In this document: positions 1-9,896 of the stretch, piece after piece
Position numbering within the stretch: the first letter of the stretch is position 1
How the letters are laid out: each line of letters starts with the position of its first letter
Assembly (NCBI RefSeq): GCF_003096835.1
Contig: NZ_QENZ01000003.1
Location: forward strand, 992,001-1,056,000
Source: Balneicella halophila
GTDB taxonomy: Bacteria > Bacteroidota > Bacteroidia > Bacteroidales > Balneicellaceae
DNA: 64,000 nucleotides
Direction of reading: 5' to 3'
Notes under the pieces: generated by a model
Database searches by the model: none
What the model was told of the DNA's origin: nothing
Seen by the model: the letters and a program-made list of their open reading frames with translations, nothing else
Made by a program: the position numbers and the translations under genes

Positions 1-47
1 CAGGAATTGTTTAGTCCGTAAATTCATACTATTTTAATTCTGTTACA

Positions 48-81
48 GCCTTTACTCTTCATTAGAGTGAGGCTTTTTTTC
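48..81 (+). terminator. Rho-independent terminator near left edge
   Basis: A stem of GCCT..ACTCT against AGAGT..AGGC with one bulge and a TCATT loop is followed by seven T. It points rightward, so it probably ends a plus-strand gene lying mostly left of the window. In frame 1 the first 21 bases read as a six-codon tail ending in TAA, which could be that gene's C-terminus, but this is too short to identify. Confidence 0.65.
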
Positions 82-175
82 TTCTATAATTGGTAGCGCG
101 GTCTATAACTGTTTTGAATAACAAGAGAAAATATTTATGACAGGGATTAATGCGGAAAGTGTTAATGCTAAGCTA

Positions 176-865
176 CTATATGATTCCTTCGTCAGCAAAG
201 CTTAAGTAGGTTGTATGACAAACGATAATGTGATCCAATAAGCGAATATCTAAAAGTTGGCATAGTTCTTTTACATCTTTTGTAATCTGACGATCAGCTT
301 GACTAGTTTTCTTTTGACCAGAAGGGTGGTTGTGAGCAAGAATAATACCTGATGCTAAGTGTTCTACGACTAACTTCAACAACATACTTTTATCAACAAC
401 GGTGCCTTTAGTACCACCCATGCTTAGTTTATTTGTAGTGATGACTTTATTAGCATTATTGAGCAGAAGCACCCAAAACTCCTCATGCGATAAATCTGCC
501 AACCTGTGGGCAATAAGCTGGTAAGCATCTTGACTGCTTGTAATAACAACGGCACTTTCTTTTTCCAATCCCTTACGTACAGCTAATTCCATGGCTGCAA
601 GAAGTGTCACAGCTTTGGCATTACCGACTCCTTTAAAATTTTTGCATAGCTCCTGTGCTGATGCTCTGCTCAATTTATTGAGGCTGTTGTCGTAGTGTAA
701 TAGGATTTTCTTAGCCAAATCAACAGCACTGTCTTCTTTATTTCCTGAACCTAAGAGAATAGCAATAAGTTCAGCAATGCTTAGTGTATTACGCCCATGC
801 ATAAGAAGTTTTTCACGAGGTCGGTCATCTTCCGCCCAAGAGGTAATGGCTTTGGTGTCTTTCAT
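176..865 (-). CDS. radC: RadC family JAB/MPN domain protein
   Basis: A 229-residue protein of the usual RadC length. Residues about 1-100 form the N-terminal part with a helix-hairpin-helix-like segment (FKGVGNAKA, about residues 77-85). Residues about 105-229 form the JAB1/MPN metalloprotease-like domain. The zinc motif is visible as H178-x-H180 followed by S188-xx-D191, inside HNHPSG. The family was named for a DNA repair phenotype in E. coli that was later questioned, so the role is uncertain: the fold suggests a metal-dependent hydrolase or nucleic-acid-linked protein. It lies 33 nt downstream of the M64 peptidase gene on the same strand and could be cotranscribed with it. The ATG start gives the conserved N-terminus, with KAITSWAEDDRPREKL typical of the family. 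Confidence 0.93.
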   Translation of the reverse strand: MKDTKAITSWAEDDRPREKLLMHGRNTLSIAELIAILLGSGNKEDSAVDLAKKILLHYDNSLNKLSRASAQELCKNFKGVGNAKAVTLLAAMELAVRKGLEKESAVVITSSQDAYQLIAHRLADLSHEEFWVLLLNNANKVITTNKLSMGGTKGTVVDKSMLLKLVVEHLASGIILAHNHPSGQKKTSQADRQITKDVKELCQLLDIRLLDHIIVCHTTYLSFADEGII

Positions 866-898
866 TGTTTATTTTTGATAGAGCTTCTCAAGCTCTCT

Positions 899-2182
899 TT
901 AGTTATTGATATACGTCTGCATGATTTTATGAACTGCTTCTTGGCATGCAGGGCATAGTTCATTAGTATTGTTCGTTTTCATCTTACAATCTTGCATGGG
1001 TGAGTAAATACCTTTACTCTGATAGGCACCACCTTCAAAAGCACCTAATTCATCCTCATATTTCGGAATACGAGGTGTGGGGATAGGAATATCTTTATTG
1101 ACAAGATGCTTCCACTTTTTACTAAAGTCAATCAGCGTCGTGATATTGGGTTCCCAAGGCTCTATATCTAGATTGTAATAATAGTTAATTTCATCACCAT
1201 TTGTATAATATTCATCGGCTAAACCAATAAGTCCGTGGCACAATTCATGTGAGGCTATCTCTTCTGCGTTTCTGCAATCAGAGGCACACGAAGTGTATGT
1301 GTTATAAAAACCAGCACCACCATATATCTCAGTATTTACGATTACATATACATGATCATAAGGAACTTGGGCGGCAATATCGTACATTTTTTTTGTATCA
1401 CGTATTGTAAGATATCTTGGAGAATTAAAAGTATAAAAACTGGCATTTAATAAAGTATTTTGATAGATAGAATCTCCTGGCACATCTGGTCCAGAATCCT
1501 GTGAAGGAGCAAGAATTGCATAAATATTTACGTTGTTTTTGTACTTCGTAAAAGGTGCTACACTGAATATCCACTGTTTAAAACGCTGCACATCTTTTTG
1601 AAATTTTGTAAGTTCGTCTTTTGTATACGCTTCTGCAATAAAAACAAGATCAAGATAGTCAGAACTATTGCCGGCATAGCTGAGAGTATCGATAGGGTAG
1701 TGAGGGGTTTTATCTTGGGTAATTAAATAATCTTTTGGATTCACTTCCCACTTAAGCAAAGTTTGAAATTTTCCATCCTTTTGTCTAGAGTTAATAGATA
1801 CAATGACAGAGTCCCTAGGATAGGGAAGCTGAATAGCATGGTGAAAACTTCGATTGATTTTTTGTGCTTCACTAATCGTTTGCCATTCACGGAACAGCGA
1901 ATTAAAACCTTTGCTATAAAGGATTTCTTCATCTAAGTTTTTAATGGTAATTCTATAGTCACCCATATTATATTTAGGGATAAGTGCTTGCTGATTGCCT
2001 CCCCAGTGGGGTTCTTGCTTCATAGATTGCAGAATAGCAAACTCTTCATCCGCATTTCCAGCCAATTCAAAATCTATACGCAACGAATTTTCTGTAAAAT
2101 GCTTTTCGAAATTGTTTTGACTAAGGGCAACGAGAGGTGTCAATAAAAATAATAGAAGAAGTCTTTTCATGATGCATTGCAT
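899..2182 (-). CDS. Secreted M64-family zinc metallopeptidase
   Basis: A 427-residue exported protein. The first ATG gives MQCIMKRLLLLF; the second Met, at 2170, gives a more standard signal peptide (MKRLLLLFLLTPLVALSQ) and is a plausible true start. Residues about 23-150 look like the beta-rich M64 N-terminal domain, and the rest is the catalytic domain. The zinc site is visible as HELCH at 312-316 followed by GLADEY, the M64 pattern related to IgA-cleaving peptidases. Several Cys near residues 299-303 and 410-414 may form disulfides in the envelope. No T9SS C-terminal sorting domain is visible, so a periplasmic location or another export route is likely. The substrate is unknown; general envelope or extracellular proteolysis suits a peptide-fermenting organism. 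Confidence 0.88.
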   Translation of the reverse strand: MQCIMKRLLLLFLLTPLVALSQNNFEKHFTENSLRIDFELAGNADEEFAILQSMKQEPHWGGNQQALIPKYNMGDYRITIKNLDEEILYSKGFNSLFREWQTISEAQKINRSFHHAIQLPYPRDSVIVSINSRQKDGKFQTLLKWEVNPKDYLITQDKTPHYPIDTLSYAGNSSDYLDLVFIAEAYTKDELTKFQKDVQRFKQWIFSVAPFTKYKNNVNIYAILAPSQDSGPDVPGDSIYQNTLLNASFYTFNSPRYLTIRDTKKMYDIAAQVPYDHVYVIVNTEIYGGAGFYNTYTSCASDCRNAEEIASHELCHGLIGLADEYYTNGDEINYYYNLDIEPWEPNITTLIDFSKKWKHLVNKDIPIPTPRIPKYEDELGAFEGGAYQSKGIYSPMQDCKMKTNNTNELCPACQEAVHKIMQTYINN

Positions 2183-2242
2183 ATTTTGTGTTTTTACGAA
2201 GGTACAAAATAATTAGACTGTAAACATAGAAATTGTTAAACA

Positions 2243-2272
2243 AAAAAGAAAGGGTCGCATTTGCGACCCTTT
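2243..2272 (-). terminator. Terminator of the surface lipoprotein gene
   Basis: A perfect 10-bp stem (AAAGGGTCGC against GCGACCCTTT) at 2249-2272 is followed, reading on the minus strand, by a T-rich run. It lies about 45 nt past the stop of the 1086-residue lipoprotein gene and separates it from the M64 gene. Confidence 0.85.
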
Positions 2273-2315
2273 ACTTTTATCTAATATATATCTTTCGATA
2301 TATTATTTTCTAACT

Positions 2316-5300
2316 TTAGTTAGTAGTTGTTGCTTCAACTAGAATCTTAATTTCTCTAGTTACGATTGTACCTCTATCATATATAATAGTAATCGGTATA
2401 TATAGGTAGTAATCTTCAGTAACAACACTCTCATTAGAATCGTAACGTAATCCACCGTAACGGAATAGGTCAGGATCTTCATCAGAGTTAGCAGCACTTG
2501 TATCTGTAACAACTTGACCATCAAAGTTCAAATCACCATTAGTGATTGATGCTACAGTCGCTCTGTCAATCCAGCTTAATTCAACAGTTGTTGGTATTGG
2601 CTCAATACTACCACTAGCATCCCATCTTGCACCTTCTTCGTAAGTAATAGAAGTTACACCATAGAAATCGTAGTAATTATCATTCTCGGCGAATGTATCT
2701 TTTCTCCAGTCAGCTAAACCAACAGCCTTAAAGATATCTACGATAGAACCAAACTTACCTTGGTCAACACCGTCAATAAATTTCTCTGTTGAAGTACTGT
2801 TTACATCAATTGGACGTAAGAAGCGAACGTTAAATCCATCATTACCGTTGATTTTCACAAAGGTCTCTGGTGCATCTGGACAAGTACATTGTGCTTTAAT
2901 TTGAAGTCTAGCCCACATGAAATAGTTTTCACCATTGTTTGCTTTGTTCAATAAGTAGTTAGCCATATCATTCTTCTCATAAGTTAAGAAGTCAGAACTT
3001 TGAGGATCCAATGGATCAAATGTACCGCTACCAGCGTTTAATGCTTCATGGTCTGTAATAGTTGCTACTAATTCTCCATTTGCACGTAACTCTTTACCAT
3101 CATTTTCAATTGTAATAATGATATCACTACCATCCCTATATTTAGCACCAGATATTTGCTCAGTTGCAGGAGCGAAAATATACTCGTACTCCATATTATC
3201 GAATGCAGATGGTGTTGTGTTTTGATTTACGAATGCACCATTGATATCAGTTGTGTATGTAAAGTTATTCACATCAGAGTCATTCACTGATCTTGGCTTT
3301 TGTGAGTGATGCTCAATGTATGTGAAATTCTCGTGCCAGTATTTAGCATATAAATCAGCTGGTTCTAAGTTCATATTGTCAGCTAACTTAGCTAATACAG
3401 AGAATTTTACGATTACTTGTTCTCCTGCGTCATTAAAGTATCTTCCAGTTGCAGTTAGAATAGCAGACTCACTATTTTCTCCACACTTATCAACAAATTC
3501 AGCATACATTGCACAAGCATTAACTGTCCATTTTGGTAAGTAAGTAGTTTGTCCATCTTCAGTATCTTCAATAACCTCTACAGTACCTAATCCATTAACA
3601 TGCTCAAATTCTGGATACTTCTCGTGGAATCTTTGCTTAGACAATCCAAGTTCATTATAAATTTGCTCATTTACTTGTTGTACAGTGAACATTTGTGTAA
3701 ATGTATCTTCTTCATTACATCCTACAACATATTCAGCTTGTTCTAAACCAATAATAACATCGTCTGGTCTTTCTTCCTCTTCTTCACCAATTAATATCTT
3801 GATGAAAGCTTGACTAATAAAGCAAGTAGGATTTTCAGGGTCAATCAAACGTACACGTACAATAGGAGTACGGTCAACAGCTGCACCATTAGGATCTTGA
3901 GAGAATACTCTAGCTTTTACTTCACCAGTTTCTTCATTAAGAGTAATGAATTGTTGCTGATCAGTATTGTTATTTTCTAAAATATACTCAATAGGATCAT
4001 CATTACCATCTAATAATGAGAATTCCCATTCGAAACCATACTTTTCAACATCTACATCTACACAGTCATCTTTTGAGTCAGGGAATCTTTCAGACCCACC
4101 AATAGCTTTTACAACTGTATGAAGATCTAAAGTTTCTCCTTCTACTAAGTCAACAATTCTTGCATCTTTTGGTTTTAAATTTGAAGCATCGTCATATAGA
4201 TTGATTCCATCACCTAAATATTTAGCATTCTCAACACCAGCCCAGTCAAAATCATAACCACCTGGAACATTTTGTGTTTGGTCATCAGTAGATGGACCAT
4301 CGATGTAGTCTGAATAACGAAGACAATCATTATTATTAGGCTTTGCAATATCAATACCATAGATTGGTTGAACAGTAGCTAAAGTATAGTCAGAAGTAAC
4401 ATAAGATGAAGTTCCAGTAGCAGTTTCTCCAGCTGGAACTTGTAATGCCAATACAATATTTTTATCACCATTTTCACTTTCGCTTCCATTACCAACAACA
4501 CCTGTAAAATAGTCTTCTAAATTAAAATCATTACCATACGCATTTTCAAAAGCAGTATAGTCAATATCTAAACTTACGTGCATTTTTCCGTCCATCATGT
4601 CAACGAATTTAGCTGTAAATGGGTTGTTTTCAACAGCATCTTCAGCACCACCCGCTTTTGTATATATTGACACATTTGAATTTGTATACATTTTAGCAAC
4701 ATGAGATGTTACCATTAAGTTTTCTGTATCCAATTTAGATACATCAATATTACTTGCATTTACATTATATGCTACAGTAGTTGCTGCAGATAATAATTGC
4801 ATAGTGAAAGTTTGATTTTCTGCTCCAGCCATAGAAACACTAGTACCGATGTTATCTAGACAACCTGGTGCGGGAGGCTCACTTGGATTACATTCATCAT
4901 TTTGCCAATTATCGGTTGTTTCAGCTCTAAATACAACTGGTCTAAATACAATAGCTTCAACACCATTTACATAAGTTTCAGGATAGTAAACTAAGCTAGT
5001 AAGACCTTGACCTAATTCAGAAATGTTAAGTCCCATTTCTTCTAATAGTTCATTGAACTTGTCTTCATCAATACCACCGTCAATTAAAGCTTTGATAGAT
5101 GCTTCATTAGCAGCAATGTTATCTTCAAGTTCTTGTAAACCATCAAATGTACCATCTTCCTTGATTTTCAACAATGCTTCCAAAGCAGCTACACGTCCTT
5201 CAAGGCTATTAACATCAGTTACTACAGCATCCAACTCATCAGTGTTAGTTGCAGCTTCTAACTGAGCCATAACGTCATCTTTGAACTCGTTGAACATTTC

Positions 5301-5576
5301 TAATGTTACCACTTTGTCCATAATCTCTTGCTTAGCAGCTTCAATATCTTCAGCTGTGGCAGCATTTGCCATGTCAGACTGTAAAGCATCAATTTCTGCT
5401 TGTAGAGTACTGATTTTTGCATCCATCTTTGCTTCAAAGTCAGCTGATAAATCAGACTTCAAGGCATTAATTTGATTCTGCAAAGAATCAATGTCATCAT
5501 CATAATCCTTACAGTTAACTGTAAGCACTACAACTGTCAATAACATGACAATTTTAAAAAACAAACTTTTTTTCAT
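2316..5576 (-). CDS. Large surface lipoprotein with N-terminal coiled coil
   Basis: A 1086-residue acidic protein with a lipoprotein signal peptide. The hydrophobic stretch VMLLTVVVLTVN runs to Cys22, which is followed by KDYDDDID. An acidic run just after the lipidated Cys matches the lipoprotein export signal that sends Bacteroidota lipoproteins to the cell surface. Residues about 28-170 have strong heptad character (repeated LQ.QI.AL, EALL, LEDNIAA) and should form a coiled coil, as in proteins with the DUF4988 / PL29-lyase-like N-terminal region. The remaining roughly 900 residues look beta-rich, with several Cys and no recognisable catalytic motif. It stands alone between its own promoter and terminator. 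No SusC/D partner is adjacent. It may be a structural or adhesive surface component; function unknown. Confidence 0.85.
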   Translation of the reverse strand: MKKSLFFKIVMLLTVVVLTVNCKDYDDDIDSLQNQINALKSDLSADFEAKMDAKISTLQAEIDALQSDMANAATAEDIEAAKQEIMDKVVTLEMFNEFKDDVMAQLEAATNTDELDAVVTDVNSLEGRVAALEALLKIKEDGTFDGLQELEDNIAANEASIKALIDGGIDEDKFNELLEEMGLNISELGQGLTSLVYYPETYVNGVEAIVFRPVVFRAETTDNWQNDECNPSEPPAPGCLDNIGTSVSMAGAENQTFTMQLLSAATTVAYNVNASNIDVSKLDTENLMVTSHVAKMYTNSNVSIYTKAGGAEDAVENNPFTAKFVDMMDGKMHVSLDIDYTAFENAYGNDFNLEDYFTGVVGNGSESENGDKNIVLALQVPAGETATGTSSYVTSDYTLATVQPIYGIDIAKPNNNDCLRYSDYIDGPSTDDQTQNVPGGYDFDWAGVENAKYLGDGINLYDDASNLKPKDARIVDLVEGETLDLHTVVKAIGGSERFPDSKDDCVDVDVEKYGFEWEFSLLDGNDDPIEYILENNNTDQQQFITLNEETGEVKARVFSQDPNGAAVDRTPIVRVRLIDPENPTCFISQAFIKILIGEEEEERPDDVIIGLEQAEYVVGCNEEDTFTQMFTVQQVNEQIYNELGLSKQRFHEKYPEFEHVNGLGTVEVIEDTEDGQTTYLPKWTVNACAMYAEFVDKCGENSESAILTATGRYFNDAGEQVIVKFSVLAKLADNMNLEPADLYAKYWHENFTYIEHHSQKPRSVNDSDVNNFTYTTDINGAFVNQNTTPSAFDNMEYEYIFAPATEQISGAKYRDGSDIIITIENDGKELRANGELVATITDHEALNAGSGTFDPLDPQSSDFLTYEKNDMANYLLNKANNGENYFMWARLQIKAQCTCPDAPETFVKINGNDGFNVRFLRPIDVNSTSTEKFIDGVDQGKFGSIVDIFKAVGLADWRKDTFAENDNYYDFYGVTSITYEEGARWDASGSIEPIPTTVELSWIDRATVASITNGDLNFDGQVVTDTSAANSDEDPDLFRYGGLRYDSNESVVTEDYYLYIPITIIYDRGTIVTREIKILVEATTTN

Positions 5577-5656
5577 AATTAAATAAATTAAATTAAAGAA
5601 TAAATTATACTTCTATTTTTCTCAAGTATTTTCATTGAGTATTCACTTATATACTG

Positions 5657-5688
5657 CAAATGTAAAGTTTTTTTGGTCTCTAAACAAA
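5657..5688 (-). promoter_or_regulatory. Bacteroidota-type promoter of the surface lipoprotein
   Basis: On the minus strand, TTTG (5685-5688) is followed after 20 nt by TAcaTTTG (5657-5664). This matches the Bacteroidota consensus TTTG / TAnnTTTG with proper spacing. It predicts a transcript start near 5650 and a leader of about 75 nt. Confidence 0.75.
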
Positions 5689-6016
5689 CAAATACTTATA
5701 ATTTGATTTCAAAACGCTATATTTTTATTAACGTATCAAGAATAATGCTAAGTTTGAATAGAAACATATTACACTTTATTTCTCAGAACAAACATAATAT
5801 TTTTTTTAAAAATTAGCTATTGTTTGATAAAAAAAATACAGTCTTATTGTTTTTTTAACATAAGGGTTAGCCACTTTATTTATGTGTACGGCTTAAGTAC
5901 GCATCTATATTTTAACATTGATTTGATATAGAATAAACAACTCTGATGCTCAGCTGAGGCTTTATCTTGTTATATAGTTCTAAGTCGAGATGCACGGTAG
6001 GAAAAATGTGTCAGCA

Positions 6017-6038
6017 ATACATGTTAATAAGCATGTAT
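6017..6038. promoter_or_regulatory. Inverted repeat upstream of tnaA, candidate operator
   Basis: ATACATG (6017-6023) and CATGTAT (6032-6038) form a perfect 7-bp inverted repeat around an 8-nt spacer. It ends 25 nt before a TAttTTTG box (6064-6071) that would give a start about 20 nt ahead of the tnaA ATG. The symmetry suits a dimeric regulator binding site. The regulator is unknown. Confidence 0.35.
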
Positions 6039-6097
6039 ATAATATAATAGAATATACTTTTATTATTTTTGTGGAAAATCTCAAAAAAAATATATCA

Positions 6098-7477
6098 ATG
6101 AAACTTCCCTTTGCAGAAACTTTTAGAATTAAGACTGTAGAACAAATTTATCAATCTACAAGAGAAGAACGTGAAAGATGGATAGAGCAGGCTGACTATA
6201 ATTTATTTAACCTCAAAAGCTCTCAAGTTTTCATAGATTTGCTTACTGATAGTGGTACAGGATCTATGAGTGACAAACAGTGGGGCGAGATGATGCTTGG
6301 TGATGAAAGCTATGCGGGCTCTTCATCTTTTGAAAAGTTAAAAGAAACGGTTCAATCCATTACAGGGTATGAACACTTTTTGCCGACTCATCAAGGACGT
6401 GCTGCAGAAAATGTTTTGTTCTCTGCATTAATCAAAAAAGGAGATATTATTCCTGGAAATTCCCATTTTGACACAACAAAAGGGCACATTGAGTTCCGTG
6501 ATGCCAAAGCAATAGATTGTACGATAGATGAAGCTTTTGATATTGATAACTTACATCCTTTCAAAGGCAACATCGATTTGGAAAAATTAGAGGAAGTGTA
6601 TAAAACGTATCCTAAAGAAAAAATTCCATTTTGCTTGATTACGATAACCTGTAATTCATCAGGAGGACAACCTGTTTCAATGGAAAATATAAAAGCAGTC
6701 CGGGAATTATCTAATAAATACGGTATTCGCGTATTGTTTGATGCTGCTCGTTTTGCTGAGAATGCTTATTTTGTTAAGATTCGTGAAGAAGGGTTTGCTG
6801 ATCAATCCATCAAAGAAATAGCTAAAGAGGCCTTTAGTTACGGTGATGGGATGACGATTTCTGCCAAAAAAGACGGTTTAGTTAATATGGGTGGCTTTAT
6901 TGCACTAAGAGAAGAGGAGCTGTGGAGAAAAGCAATGAGTTTTTGTATTATGTATGAGGGCTATGTTACCTATGGCGGGATGTCAGGACGTGATATGGGG
7001 GCATTAGCTCAAGGTTTGAAAGAATCAACAGAATTTGATTATTTAAAAACTCGTATCGGTCAAGTTGAATACCTAGGAGAAAAATTAAAAGAATATGGCA
7101 TTCCAATACAAAAACCCGTGGGTGGACATGCTATTTTTGTAGATGCTCTAGCAGTTTTGCCAAATGTACCTCGTGAGCATTACGTTGCACAGACATTAGC
7201 TATAGAACTTTACAAAGAAGCAGGTATTAGGGGAGTAGAAATAGGAACATTGCTCGCAGATAGAGACCCAGAAACTAGAAAGGATAGATTTCCGAAACTA
7301 GAATTGTTACGTTTAGCTATGCCACGTCGTACCTATACCCAAAATCATATGGATTATATCGCCGTAGGTCTTAAAAATCTTTATGATCGTAGAGAGGAAA
7401 TCACTACAGGTTACGAAATTTCCTGGGAAGCCGATATTTTACGTCATTTTACCGTAAAACTAAAACCCGTTGAATAA
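6098..7477 (+). CDS. tnaA: Tryptophanase (L-tryptophan indole-lyase)
   Basis: A PLP enzyme that cleaves tryptophan to indole, pyruvate and ammonia. I choose the ATG at 6098 (459 residues, MKLPFAETFRIK) over the 36-residue upstream extension because family members begin with this PEPFRI-like segment. The PLP lysine lies in SAKKDGLVNMGG (K257/K258). The close relative tyrosine phenol-lyase was considered. FDTTKGH at 124-130 and VEIG at 380-383 match tryptophanase, where tyrosine phenol-lyases have FTTTRYH and MERG, so tryptophanase is preferred. The gene ends 27 nt before the membrane pyrophosphatase gene and may be cotranscribed with it. Indole production and amino-acid fermentation are expected roles. 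No tnaC-like leader peptide is recognisable. Confidence 0.93.
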   Translation: MKLPFAETFRIKTVEQIYQSTREERERWIEQADYNLFNLKSSQVFIDLLTDSGTGSMSDKQWGEMMLGDESYAGSSSFEKLKETVQSITGYEHFLPTHQGRAAENVLFSALIKKGDIIPGNSHFDTTKGHIEFRDAKAIDCTIDEAFDIDNLHPFKGNIDLEKLEEVYKTYPKEKIPFCLITITCNSSGGQPVSMENIKAVRELSNKYGIRVLFDAARFAENAYFVKIREEGFADQSIKEIAKEAFSYGDGMTISAKKDGLVNMGGFIALREEELWRKAMSFCIMYEGYVTYGGMSGRDMGALAQGLKESTEFDYLKTRIGQVEYLGEKLKEYGIPIQKPVGGHAIFVDALAVLPNVPREHYVAQTLAIELYKEAGIRGVEIGTLLADRDPETRKDRFPKLELLRLAMPRRTYTQNHMDYIAVGLKNLYDRREEITTGYEISWEADILRHFTVKLKPVE

Positions 7478-7504
7478 TAATTGTTTAATTAAATACTATA
7501 AAAG

Positions 7505-9742
7505 ATGATAAATACTATTTGGTGGATTGTTCCACTGTCAGCTTTGTTTGCCTTAATCATGGCTTACATTTTCTTTAAAAACATGATGAAGGAATCTGAG
7601 GGAACACCTAGGATGAAAGAAATTGCACAATACGTTCGTGAAGGAGCGATGGCATACCTTTCAAGACAATATAAAGTAGTTATAAAAGTTTTCCTTGTAC
7701 TCATTGTTTTGTTAGCAGTTTTGGCTTATTTAGGAGTACAAAATCCATTTGTTCCTATTGCATTTCTTACAGGAGGTTTCTTCTCAGGATTATGTGGATA
7801 TTTAGGTATGAAAACAGCTACATTTGCTTCTGCCCGTACTGCACATGGAGCGTCTCAGTCATTAAATAAAGGACTTAAAGTAGCTTTTAGAAGTGGTGCA
7901 GTGATGGGCTTGATTGTAGTAGGTTTTGGCTTACTGGATATAGCTGCATGGTTTTGGTTTTTAAATGATATCATTTTCTCTCCAGAAAATATGACGAACG
8001 GTCTTTCATTTTTAGGATTAGATTTGGTACATGCCGGAACTGATGAACATGCTAAAATGATTGAAATAACAACAACTATGCTAACATTTGGTATGGGAGC
8101 ATCTACTCAAGCATTATTCGCACGTGTTGGTGGTGGTATTTATACTAAAGCTGCTGACGTTGGTGCGGACTTAGTAGGTAAAGTAGAGGCTGGAATTCCT
8201 GAGGATGATCCACGTAACCCAGCAACTATTGCTGATAATGTAGGAGACAACGTAGGTGACGTAGCTGGAATGGGAGCTGACTTATACGAATCATATTGTG
8301 GTTCCATATTAGCCACAGCAGCATTAGGAGCCGCATTGCCTGGGTTAGCAGGTGACCTACAAATGAAAGCTGTTGTTGCACCTATGATTGTTGCAGCTAT
8401 CGGTATTCTTCTATCTGTAGTTGGTATTTTTATGGTACGTACTAAAGAATCTGCCACACAAAAGAATTTATTGAATGCTTTGCTGATAGGAACAGGAGGT
8501 AGCTCATTGTTAATTATTCTAGCTCTTGTAGTTTTAGCTTATTTTGATTGGATAACTTGGGGAGTTTTAGGTTCAGTAATTTCAGGTTTAGTAGCTGGAG
8601 TTGTTATTGGACAAGGAACGGAATATTATACTTCTGATGAATATAAACCTACACGAGGTATTGCTAAGCAGGCAGAACAAGGACCAGCGACTACTATTAT
8701 TGATGGTATTGCGGTTGGAATGTTCAGTACATGGCTACCAGTGGTAACTATAGTAGTTGGAATTATCGCTGCTTATGGTTTTTCTGGTGGATTTCAGAAT
8801 TTTGCTCAAGGAGTTTACGGAATTGGTTTTGCCGCAGTTGGAATGTTATCAACTCTCGGTATTACATTAGCAACTGATGCCTTTGGACCTATTGCAGATA
8901 ATGCAGGTGGAAATGCAGAGATGTCAGAACTTCCATCAGAAGTTCGTGAACGTACTGATGCCCTTGATATGCTAGGTAATACTACTGCAGCTACCGGTAA
9001 AGGATTCGCGATTGGTTCAGCGGCATTAACAGCAATGGCTTTATTAGCTGCATATATGGAAGAAATTCGTTTATGGTTAGGAAAAGTACCGGAAAAAGGT
9101 GAAGAGTTTTTGGCAGTTACCGGATTAGACTCATTGAAAGATGCAGGAATTAAAGACTTTACTGATTTTTATGATCTTACGATATTCAATCCAATGCTTT
9201 TAGGCGGACTGTTTATCGGTGCGATGATGGCATTTGTATTCTGTGCAATGACCATGAAGGCAGTAGGTCGTGCAGCAGGGGATATGGTAGATGAGGTTCG
9301 CCGTCAATTCAAGTCTATACCTGGTATTATGGAAGGTACAGGAAAGCCTGATTATGCACGATGTGTTGAAATTTCTACCAAAGGAGCACAAAAAGAAATG
9401 TTGCTTCCTTCAATTATTGCTATTGCAGTTCCGGTATTAGTAGGTATTATTTTAGGTGTTGCCGGTGTTATGGGATTACTTGCTGGAGGCTTAACAGCAG
9501 GATTTACTTTGGCTGTAATGCTTAACAACTCAGGTGGTGCTTGGGATAATGCAAAAAAATATATCGAAAAAGGAAATCATGGTGGTAAAGGCAGTGAAGC
9601 TCACCACGCAGGTGTAGTTGGTGATACTGTTGGTGATCCATTCAAAGATACTTCGGGACCATCATTGAATATTTTGATAAAATTAATGACTATGGTTTCT
9701 GTGGTAATGGCAGGATTGACCGTAGCATCTTCTTTATTTTAA
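7505..9742 (+). CDS. hppA: K+-dependent-type membrane-bound pyrophosphatase
   Basis: A 745-residue integral membrane protein with about 16 membrane segments that couples PPi hydrolysis to Na+ and/or H+ pumping. The substrate motifs are clear: [19 protein letters not shown] (from about residue 218), [19 protein letters not shown], and the C-terminal [17 protein letters not shown]. In the segment [10 protein letters not shown] the position occupied by Lys in K+-independent enzymes is Ala, followed by Gly further on, which is the signature of the K+-dependent class; many members of that class pump Na+. The ion cannot be settled by reading alone. It follows tnaA closely and is followed by a strong terminator. 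In a fermenter it would recover energy from PPi made in biosynthesis. Confidence 0.95.
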   Translation: MINTIWWIVPLSALFALIMAYIFFKNMMKESEGTPRMKEIAQYVREGAMAYLSRQYKVVIKVFLVLIVLLAVLAYLGVQNPFVPIAFLTGGFFSGLCGYLGMKTATFASARTAHGASQSLNKGLKVAFRSGAVMGLIVVGFGLLDIAAWFWFLNDIIFSPENMTNGLSFLGLDLVHAGTDEHAKMIEITTTMLTFGMGASTQALFARVGGGIYTKAADVGADLVGKVEAGIPEDDPRNPATIADNVGDNVGDVAGMGADLYESYCGSILATAALGAALPGLAGDLQMKAVVAPMIVAAIGILLSVVGIFMVRTKESATQKNLLNALLIGTGGSSLLIILALVVLAYFDWITWGVLGSVISGLVAGVVIGQGTEYYTSDEYKPTRGIAKQAEQGPATTIIDGIAVGMFSTWLPVVTIVVGIIAAYGFSGGFQNFAQGVYGIGFAAVGMLSTLGITLATDAFGPIADNAGGNAEMSELPSEVRERTDALDMLGNTTAATGKGFAIGSAALTAMALLAAYMEEIRLWLGKVPEKGEEFLAVTGLDSLKDAGIKDFTDFYDLTIFNPMLLGGLFIGAMMAFVFCAMTMKAVGRAAGDMVDEVRRQFKSIPGIMEGTGKPDYARCVEISTKGAQKEMLLPSIIAIAVPVLVGIILGVAGVMGLLAGGLTAGFTLAVMLNNSGGAWDNAKKYIEKGNHGGKGSEAHHAGVVGDTVGDPFKDTSGPSLNILIKLMTMVSVVMAGLTVASSLF

Positions 9743-9760
9743 TAGCTCAATTCAAAGGGT

Positions 9761-9799
9761 AAAAAGAGCAATTTATTTATATAAGTTGCTCTTTTTTTT
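9761..9799 (+). terminator. Terminator after hppA
   Basis: An 11-bp perfect stem (AAAAAGAGCAA, 9761-9771, against TTGCTCTTTTT, 9786-9796) is followed by T residues. It lies about 20 nt past the hppA stop. Confidence 0.88.
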
Positions 9800-9896
9800 G
9801 AAAGACATTTTCTATTTAGTATTTCGGAGGTATAATATTTTAAATAATCTGTATTTTTACGAGAGCTGTTTTGAAAATGAGATAGATATTTTAATA

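Larger units (their letters stand above)
5577..6097. other. Intergenic region between divergent lipoprotein and tnaA
   Basis: About 520 AT-rich bases between divergent genes. It holds the lipoprotein promoter at 5657-5688 and, near tnaA, a 10-bp palindrome CTCAGCTGAG (5949-5958), an inverted repeat at 6017-6038 and a -7-like box at 6064-6071. I see no gene, tRNA or known riboswitch in it. An in-frame extension of tnaA back to 5990 exists but looks unlike protein-coding sequence of the family. Confidence 0.6.

Noticed and set aside
3316-3543. Plus-strand frames inside the large lipoprotein gene
   Set aside because: They are shadows of the 1086-residue coding frame and lack any start signals or family likeness.
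5990-6097. 36-codon N-terminal extension of tryptophanase
   Set aside because: It contains the inverted repeat and a promoter-like box and does not resemble family N-termini; the ATG at 6098 matches the conserved start.
6098-7477. Tyrosine phenol-lyase instead of tryptophanase
   Set aside because: FDTTKGH and VEIG are tryptophanase-type; the phenol-lyase residues (TTTRYH, MERG) are absent.
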